A stretch of DNA of 64,000 nucleotides. Origin: Limnohabitans sp. MMS-10A-178. GTDB taxonomy: Bacteria; Pseudomonadota; Gammaproteobacteria; Burkholderiales; Burkholderiaceae_C. The stretch spans positions 1,054,001 to 1,118,000 of the forward strand of contig NZ_NERY01000001.1 in assembly GCF_003063375.1 (NCBI RefSeq), written 5' to 3'. The notes beneath the pieces were generated by a model. That model was not told the DNA's origin and ran no database searches. It worked only from the letters and a program-made list of their open reading frames with translations. Both the position numbers and the translations under genes were made by a program. Each line of letters begins with the position of its first letter. Position 1 is the stretch's first letter. Positions 57,673 through 64,000 of the stretch are shown piece after piece.

Positions 57673-59193
57673 ATGCAGTCCAGCGAGCCATTGCGCCTCT
57701 CACTTTCCAACATCACCAAGCGCTATCCTGGTGTTGTGGCCAATCGCGCGGTTTCTTTGTCTGTCAAGCCTGGTGAAGCGCATGCTGTGTTGGGTGAAAA
57801 CGGTGCCGGCAAATCCACCCTCATGAAAATCATTTATGGCTCGGTCAAGCCAGATGAGGGCAGCATTCAATACAAGGGCCAAAGCGTTCAAATTCGCAAC
57901 CCCCAACAAGCCCGTGCTTTGGGCATCAGCATGGTGTTCCAACACTTCAGTTTGTTTGACACGCTCAGTGTGGCTGAAAACGTGTGGTTGGGCCTAGATC
58001 CCTCTTTGAGCTTGTCTCAAGTAACGGCCCGAATTACTGCCAAAGCTGCAGAGTACGGTTTGGACATTGATCCTTCTAGGCCTGTTCACACCTTGAGTGT
58101 GGGTGAAATGCAGCGTGTCGAAATTATTCGGGCCTTGCTCACAGAGCCGCAATTGCTCATTTTGGATGAGCCCACTTCGGTGCTTACCCCGCAAGCGGTT
58201 GACAAGTTGTTTGTGGTTTTGAAAAAACTGGTGAGCCAAGGCTGCAGCTTGCTCTACATCAGTCACAAGCTTCATGAAATTCGCGAACTGTGTTCGGCCT
58301 GCACCGTGCTTCGCGGTGGTGAAGTTACGGGTGTTTGTGATCCCAGAGAAGAATCCAATGCGTCGCTCAGTCGCATGATGATTGGTGCAGAACCGCCGGC
58401 CTTGCAACACCAACAACGCACGCCGGGCGCGGTCTTGTTTGAAGCGCGCCATTTGTCCTTGGACAAAGAAGATCAATTTGGTGTTAACTTGGTCAACATC
58501 AATTTGCAAGTTCGCGCAGGTGAGGTGGTGGGCATTGCTGGCGTTTCTGGCAATGGCCAACGCGAACTTCTCTATGCATTGTCGGGTGAAGATGCTCGCG
58601 CTGAAGCCAACGCCGTGCAGTTGGATGGGCAATCGGTGGGTCAAGTGGGGCCTACACAGCGGCGCCAAGCGGGTTTGCATTTTGTGCCAGAAGAGCGTTT
58701 GGGGCGAGGCGCTGTGCCCTCGCTTAGCTTGTCGCACAACATGCTGCTCACACGCAATGAAGCGATATCTGCCAGTGGCTGGATTGACACCCGGATGCTT
58801 CAAACGCAAACCGAAAAAATCATTCAACAATTTAACGTCAAGGCCAATGGCGCCCAAGCGCCCGCGCAATCTTTGTCGGGTGGCAACTTGCAAAAATTCA
58901 TTGTCGGTCGGGAGATTGAAGCCAAGCCCAAAGTGTTGTTGGTGTCGCAGCCCACCTGGGGTGTCGACGTGGGCGCTGCGGCCCAAATTCGTGGCGAGAT
59001 TTTGGCCTTGCGAGACGCGGGTTGTGCGGTGCTGGTGGTCAGCGAAGAGCTTGACGAGTTGTTTGAAATTTCCGATCGCTTGTATGTCATGGCCAACGGC
59101 AAACTCTCACCTTCTATTCAGCGCAAAGATGCCACTGTGGCTCAAATTGGTGAGTGGATGAGCGGTCTGTGGGAGGCCCGTGCTGAAGCTTGA
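57673..59193 (+). CDS. Nucleoside/simple-sugar type ABC transporter ATP-binding protein (tandem ABC domains)
   Basis: GENGAGKSTLMKI, LSVGEMQRVEIIRALL, second domain LSGGNLQKFIVGREIE. Confidence 0.95.
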   Translation: MQSSEPLRLSLSNITKRYPGVVANRAVSLSVKPGEAHAVLGENGAGKSTLMKIIYGSVKPDEGSIQYKGQSVQIRNPQQARALGISMVFQHFSLFDTLSVAENVWLGLDPSLSLSQVTARITAKAAEYGLDIDPSRPVHTLSVGEMQRVEIIRALLTEPQLLILDEPTSVLTPQAVDKLFVVLKKLVSQGCSLLYISHKLHEIRELCSACTVLRGGEVTGVCDPREESNASLSRMMIGAEPPALQHQQRTPGAVLFEARHLSLDKEDQFGVNLVNINLQVRAGEVVGIAGVSGNGQRELLYALSGEDARAEANAVQLDGQSVGQVGPTQRRQAGLHFVPEERLGRGAVPSLSLSHNMLLTRNEAISASGWIDTRMLQTQTEKIIQQFNVKANGAQAPAQSLSGGNLQKFIVGREIEAKPKVLLVSQPTWGVDVGAAAQIRGEILALRDAGCAVLVVSEELDELFEISDRLYVMANGKLSPSIQRKDATVAQIGEWMSGLWEARAEA

Positions 59194-60244
59194 ACTGCGG
59201 CCCCAAGCCTCTGCTTACTGGCGTTATGCATCCCCCGTGTTGGCCTTGCTCATCACGGTGGCCTTGGGCATTGGCTTGTTTGTGTTGCTGGGCAAAGATC
59301 CTGTGCGCGGACTCCAAATGTTTTTTTGGGAGCCTTTGAAGTCGACCTATGCCTTGGGCGAGCTCATGGTGAAGGCCACCCCCCTCCTGATCATTGCGCT
59401 GGGTTTGGCGGTTTGTTTTCGTTCCAATGTCTGGAACATTGGTGCCGAAGGGCAGTTTGTCATTGGCGCTGTGGCGGCCGGTGGCGTGGCTTTGCTGGCC
59501 GACAAAGAAACCGGCCGATGGATTGTGGTGGCGGTGGTTTTGGCGGGCGTCGCTGGTGGCATGTTTTGGGCCGCCATCACTGCTTGGTTGCGCGATAAAT
59601 TTCACGCCAACGAAATTTTGGTCAGCTTGATGTTGGTCTATGTGGCTGACATGGTGCTGGGTTATTTGGTGTATGGCCCCTGGAAAGATCCTGCTGGCTA
59701 CAACTTTCCTCAATCTAAAACTTTTGAATCAGTCACCCAAATCCCTCGCCTGATGAGCGGCTCGCGCGTCTCCGTCGGGCTTTTATTGGCTTTGGTGGGG
59801 GTTGCCGCGGTTTGGGTCTTTTTATTCAGAACCCGTTCTGGCTTTGCTCAGCAGGTTGGTGGGTTGGCGCCATCTGCGGCACGCTATGCTGGTTTTTCTT
59901 CGCGCAAAGCCTTGTGGTTAGCCTTGCTGACATCGGGCGGGGCGGCTGGCCTTGCCGGTGCTCTGGAGGTGGCTGGGCCCATTGGGCAATTGACCCCTTA
60001 CATTCCTTCTGGCTACGGCTTTGCGGCCATCATCGTGGCCTTTGTGGGCCGCTTGCACCCGGTGGGCATTATTTTTTCTGCAGTCCTCATGAGCATGTTC
60101 TACATTGGCGGTGAACTGGCCCAATCTCGCATGGGTCTGCCCAAGTCGATCACCGGCGTGTTTCAGGGCTTGTTGCTGTTCAGCTTGTTGGCATGCGATA
60201 CCTTGGTGGCATACCGCTTGCGTTGGCAGAGTGGGAGGGTCTGA
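59180..60244 (+). CDS. ABC transporter permease (nucleoside/BMP system)
   Basis: CFRSNVWNIGAEGQFVIGAVAA; multi-TM. Confidence 0.95.
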   Translation: MLKLELRPQASAYWRYASPVLALLITVALGIGLFVLLGKDPVRGLQMFFWEPLKSTYALGELMVKATPLLIIALGLAVCFRSNVWNIGAEGQFVIGAVAAGGVALLADKETGRWIVVAVVLAGVAGGMFWAAITAWLRDKFHANEILVSLMLVYVADMVLGYLVYGPWKDPAGYNFPQSKTFESVTQIPRLMSGSRVSVGLLLALVGVAAVWVFLFRTRSGFAQQVGGLAPSAARYAGFSSRKALWLALLTSGGAAGLAGALEVAGPIGQLTPYIPSGYGFAAIIVAFVGRLHPVGIIFSAVLMSMFYIGGELAQSRMGLPKSITGVFQGLLLFSLLACDTLVAYRLRWQSGRV

Positions 60245-61164
60245 TGGAAACGTATGCCTTGTTGATCGCAGCCACTTTGAATGCAGGCACAGTGCTGGCC
60301 ATTGCCGCCTTGGGCTTGCTCATCAATGAAAAAGCGGGGGTGGTGAACTTAGGCGCTGAGGGCATGATGTTGTGCGCAGCCATTGCGGGTTTTGCCGCGG
60401 TGGTGCACACCGGCAGTGACCTGATGGGGTTTTTGGCAGGCATGGGAGCTGGCGCTTTGTTGGGTGCCATATTTGGTGTCATGGTCATCTACCTCAGCAC
60501 CAACCAATATGCCACTGGTTTGGCCTTGAGTTTGTTTGGGGTTGGCTTTTCAGCATTTGTGGGTATTTCCTATGTGCAAGAAAAACTCCCACCTCGACCA
60601 AAGTTTGAAATTCCTTTTTTGGCAGACATTCCGCTGGTGGGTTCCGCCTTTTTCAAACAGCACCCCTTGGTGTACGGCGTGATTGCATTTGTTTTGGCAC
60701 TCATTTGGTTTTTTTACAAAACCCGCACAGGTTTGGTGCTTCGGTCGGTGGGTGAGTCACCCGAATCGGCGCATGCGCTTGGTTATCCAGTCCGAAGAAT
60801 TCGATTTTTTGCTGTGATCGTGGGCGGTGCTTTGTGCGGTCTGGCGGGCGCCTACATTTCTGTGGTCTATACGCCCCTTTGGGTGGAAGGCATGGTGGCA
60901 GGGAAGGGCTGGATTGCGTTGGCTTTAACCACCTTCGCCACTTGGCGGCCGGCGCGAATTTTGCTTGGCGCGTACTTGTTTGGAGGGGTCACCATGATTC
61001 AGTTTCATTTGCAAGGTTTGGGTGTGCAAGTGCCCAGTCAGTGGCTGTCTGCGCTGCCATACCTTGCGACCATTGTGGTGTTGGCCTTGATCTCTCGAAA
61101 TCCGGCTTGGATTCGGGTCAATATGCCGGCCTCTTTAGGCAAACCCTTTCAACCCAGTTCATAA
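60244..61164 (+). CDS. ABC transporter permease (nucleoside/BMP system)
   Basis: LLINEKAGVVNLGAEGMMLCAA; multi-TM; overlaps the preceding gene. Confidence 0.95.
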   Translation: METYALLIAATLNAGTVLAIAALGLLINEKAGVVNLGAEGMMLCAAIAGFAAVVHTGSDLMGFLAGMGAGALLGAIFGVMVIYLSTNQYATGLALSLFGVGFSAFVGISYVQEKLPPRPKFEIPFLADIPLVGSAFFKQHPLVYGVIAFVLALIWFFYKTRTGLVLRSVGESPESAHALGYPVRRIRFFAVIVGGALCGLAGAYISVVYTPLWVEGMVAGKGWIALALTTFATWRPARILLGAYLFGGVTMIQFHLQGLGVQVPSQWLSALPYLATIVVLALISRNPAWIRVNMPASLGKPFQPSS

Positions 61165-61206
61165 TGTTTTTTTCGTCCACCCCTGTTCATCCATAAAGGA
61201 AATTTC

Positions 61207-62322
61207 ATGACCGTTTTGAACAAGCGATCGATTCTCAAAATCGCTGCAATCTCCGTCGTTGCTGCTGCCACCCTAGTGGCTTGCGGTAAAAAAGAAGAAG
61301 CCAAGCCTGCTGCCAAGGCTGAGCCTCTCAAAGTGGCATTTGCCTACGTCGGCCCTGTGGGCGATGGCGGTTGGACATTCGCTCACGACAACGCTCGCAA
61401 AGAACTGGAAAAACAGTTTGGCGACAAGATCGTAACCACCTTTGTTGAAAAAGTGCCAGAAAGTGCTGATGCAGAGCGCGTCTTCCGCGACTTGGCCAGC
61501 CAAGGCAACAAAGTGATCTTCGGCACCACCTTTGGCTACATGGATCCCATGTTGAAGGTTGCTGCAGACAACAAAGAAATCAAGTTTGAACATGCTACCG
61601 GTTACAAAACAGCCGACAACATGCGCACATACGACAGCCGCACTTACGAAGGTGCGTACATGGCAGGCGTGATTGCAGGCAAGATGACCAAGTCCAACAC
61701 CTTGGGTGTGGTGGCTTCTATTCCAATTCCTGAAGTCATTCGCAACATCAACACCTTCACAATGGGTGCGCAGTCTGTCAACCCCAAAGTGAAGACCAAA
61801 GTGGTTTGGATCAATGAATGGTTCAACCCACCGAAGGAATCAGAAGCAGCCACAGCCCTGATCAATGGTGGTGCTGACGTACTGATGCAAAACACCGACT
61901 CTTCCGCTGTGTTGCAAACGGCTGAAAAAATGGGCAAGCGCGCTTTCGGTTGGGACTCTGACATGACAGCCTACGGTCCTAAGGCTCACTTAGGCTCTGC
62001 CATCATCAACTGGGCACCTTACTACATCAAGTCGGTGGGTGAAGCCCTCGATGGCAAATGGTCTACAAGTCAAAGCTGGTGGGGCGTGAAAGAAGGCGCC
62101 ATCGACATGGTGAACGTAGCAACCGATGTGCCTGACGACATCAAGAAGCGCGTTGACGAAATCAAGGCTGGCTTGAAAGACGGTAGCTTCAATATCTGGA
62201 AAGGTCCTATCGTGGGACAAGACGGCAAAGAAGTACTGGCCAAGGATGTTGTCGCTGACGACAAGTTCTTGAGCGGTATCAAGTTCTACGTCAAAGGCGT
62301 GGAAGGCAAAGTGCCTAACTGA
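61207..62322 (+). CDS. BMP family ABC transporter substrate-binding lipoprotein
   Basis: Lipobox LVACGKK; VAFAYVGPVGDGGWTFAHDNARKELE. Confidence 0.95.
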   Translation: MTVLNKRSILKIAAISVVAAATLVACGKKEEAKPAAKAEPLKVAFAYVGPVGDGGWTFAHDNARKELEKQFGDKIVTTFVEKVPESADAERVFRDLASQGNKVIFGTTFGYMDPMLKVAADNKEIKFEHATGYKTADNMRTYDSRTYEGAYMAGVIAGKMTKSNTLGVVASIPIPEVIRNINTFTMGAQSVNPKVKTKVVWINEWFNPPKESEAATALINGGADVLMQNTDSSAVLQTAEKMGKRAFGWDSDMTAYGPKAHLGSAIINWAPYYIKSVGEALDGKWSTSQSWWGVKEGAIDMVNVATDVPDDIKKRVDEIKAGLKDGSFNIWKGPIVGQDGKEVLAKDVVADDKFLSGIKFYVKGVEGKVPN

Positions 62323-62343
62323 TCAAACTTGATTTTCAGTTTG

Positions 62344-62377
62344 AAAAGCCGCGCTTCTTTTGAAGCGCGGCTTTTTT
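62344..62377. terminator. Bidirectional rho-independent terminator
   Basis: AAAAGCCGCGCTTC-TTTT-GAAGCGCGGCTTTTTT between convergent genes. Confidence 0.88.
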
Positions 62378-62382
62378 CATGC

Positions 62383-64000
62383 TTACTTTTTATTCTTTGC
62401 TGCAAAATCACCCGCATACACATTGAGAAATTGTGCGGGGTTGAAGAATTTGCGAATGGCGGCATTCACTTCCGCCAGTGTCACGGTGTCAATTTGGGCA
62501 TCGACTTTTTCAACAAAAGCCAGGGTGCGATTGGCAGATGTTTGTGCCACATGGCCCGCGGCCAAAGCACGGTCTTGTGCGCGGCTAATTTTGCGCTCTT
62601 CTTGCCATCCACGTTTGGCGTCAGCCAGCTCTTCAGCCGTGATGCCGTCTTTGACAAACTTGGCCATCTCTTCACTCACAGCAGTTTTGAGCTTGTCTAA
62701 ATTTTGCGGTGCATAAATGGCGTACATGGCCCACATGCCCGAAGCTTCAAAAGCACTGGCACTGAGTTGACTGCCAGCGCCATAGCTCAAGCCATCTTTT
62801 TGACGCAAACGATCAAACAATCTGGACTTGACGCCACCGCCTAAAACACGGTTGGCCAATTGCAAGGGCACAAATTCTGGATTTGTGTCTTGAAGTGGTA
62901 CGGGCAAGCCCGCCACAAAGAAGGCATTGGACTTGTCGGGTGCTTCAAGTTGAATGACAGAAGCTTTGGGGTTTTTGGGGTCTGCTTTGAGTCGAGCATA
63001 TGGCTTGGGACTCTTCCAATCGTTGAACAGTTGGCCAATTTGCGCTTGCGAAGCCGCGCTGTCGAAGTCGCCTACCAAGGCAAACTCACTGTTGCTCACA
63101 CCATAGAAGCCGCTGTGAAATTGTTTCACTTGGTCTAACTTCAGAGCTTTCAATGCGGCGATAGATTCATCGAGGGTACGAGTAGCGCGAACGTCGCCTT
63201 TGGGGTAAGTATCGAGTGCCAAAGCCATGGCCAAAGAGCCCATGGCATTGGGTTCGCTGCGTTGACTTTCAAGGCCTGCAATGCTTTCTTGAATTAGCAA
63301 ATCAAATTCCTTTTGGCTGAGTTGAGGCTTGCGCAAAATGTCGCGAATGAGATTGAGAACCTCAGGCACGTTTTTTCGCAAAGAATCAAAACGAACCGTG
63401 ACGGTTTGACCGCTGCCACTCACTTCGAGCTGTGTTTTCAATTCGTCCAGTTTGGCTGAAATTTGAGCGCGTTGTAAATCGCCTGCGCCACGTGAAAGCA
63501 AATTGGCGGTCACGATGGCTGTGCTGGCTTGATTGAACAAAGAAGTTTGATCGCCAAATCGCAGGGTCAGTATGCCGCTCACTGTTTCGCCTCGAGTTTT
63601 CTTGGGCGTCAAAATGAGCTTCATGCCACTGACAAGCGTCAGACGCTGTGTGCGCTTCTCAATGTTGGCCAAGCTGATGTCAAACACCTCGCCTTCCGTG
63701 GCAGCTGCTTTGCCCTTGTAATTGGCAACCAGTTTGTCGACATCCACAGGCTCTGGAAACTTCGCACGGTCGGGGGTCGTGGTTGGAATGAACTGGCCCA
63801 GTGTGCGATTGCTTTCTTTGAAATAGTTGGTGGCAGCGGCTTGTAGGTCGGCAAGGGTGAGGGCTTCAATTCGATCGCGGTGTAAAAAGAATAGCCGCCA
63901 ATCGCCATTGGCAATAGATTCTGAAAGTTGAACTGCCAACCTTTGGGGGTCGTTGATGGTCTTGTCGATCTCACTTAGCAAACTGGCTTTGGCTCGTTTG
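62383..64000 (-). CDS. M16 family (insulinase-like) peptidase, C-terminal part; runs off the right window edge
   Basis: Tandem M16 inactive-domain features (LPVPLQDTNPEFVPLQLANRVLGGGVKSRLFDRLRQKDGLSYGAGS); frame stays open to 64000, so the listed start at 63981 is not the real start. Confidence 0.88.
   Translation of the reverse strand, partial: KRAKASLLSEIDKTINDPQRLAVQLSESIANGDWRLFFLHRDRIEALTLADLQAAATNYFKESNRTLGQFIPTTTPDRAKFPEPVDVDKLVANYKGKAAATEGEVFDISLANIEKRTQRLTLVSGMKLILTPKKTRGETVSGILTLRFGDQTSLFNQASTAIVTANLLSRGAGDLQRAQISAKLDELKTQLEVSGSGQTVTVRFDSLRKNVPEVLNLIRDILRKPQLSQKEFDLLIQESIAGLESQRSEPNAMGSLAMALALDTYPKGDVRATRTLDESIAALKALKLDQVKQFHSGFYGVSNSEFALVGDFDSAASQAQIGQLFNDWKSPKPYARLKADPKNPKASVIQLEAPDKSNAFFVAGLPVPLQDTNPEFVPLQLANRVLGGGVKSRLFDRLRQKDGLSYGAGSQLSASAFEASGMWAMYAIYAPQNLDKLKTAVSEEMAKFVKDGITAEELADAKRGWQEERKISRAQDRALAAGHVAQTSANRTLAFVEKVDAQIDTVTLAEVNAAIRKFFNPAQFLNVYAGDFAAKNKK

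Noticed and set aside
57994-58986. 330-aa ORF on the minus strand
   Set aside because: Fully antisense to a well-supported tandem ABC ATPase gene; composition looks like a codon-bias shadow and has no recognisable domain
62329-62700. Plus-strand ORFs of 118-123 aa after the BMP gene
   Set aside because: Antisense to the M16 peptidase and begin within a terminator
1-64000. CRISPR arrays, prophage, integrase, restriction-modification, toxin-antitoxin or known anti-phage systems
   Set aside because: Looked for direct repeats with spacers and hallmark proteins in the ORF track; none were recognised. Both tRNA genes lack adjacent integrases

Overview
The window looks like an ordinary betaproteobacterial chromosome segment, Burkholderiales/Comamonadaceae-like by gene content (inference, no search was run). 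It has no intact mobile element, rRNA or CRISPR array. From left to right it contains: a phosphate-starvation locus (pstA partial, pstC, pstS, and a divergent PhoX-type phosphatase); a MoxR/DUF58/VWA cluster with a PDZ-less trypsin-like protease; a class II aldolase and a D-2-hydroxyacid dehydrogenase; tRNA-Arg(ACG); greB; spoT/rsh, rpoZ, gmk and yicC; rph, rdgB and hemW; an orphan CoxL/XdhB-type molybdoenzyme subunit; a complete ccmABCDEFGHI cytochrome c maturation operon; a small FAD-monooxygenase/Bug/RraA-like group; an S41 protease; and tRNA-Ser(TGA). The rest is dominated by a large purine/ureide catabolism and transport region (NitT/TauT-type ABC transporter, M20 hydrolase, UraD-AllC fusion, PuuE, GntR, HIUase, xdhABC, PuuD, guanine/8-oxoguanine deaminase, glycerate kinase, Crp-like regulator, BMP-type nucleoside ABC transporter), ending in a partial M16 peptidase. 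The most notable observations are: (1) an ion channel with two tandem voltage-sensor domains followed by a single VGYGD pore and a TerB-like tail; (2) a decayed ureD remnant next to a GGGGTCAGATC REP/RAYT-type motif that recurs inverted about 32 kb away; (3) a repeated AAAGTGTATACACTTT palindrome that appears to define a GntR purine-catabolism regulon.
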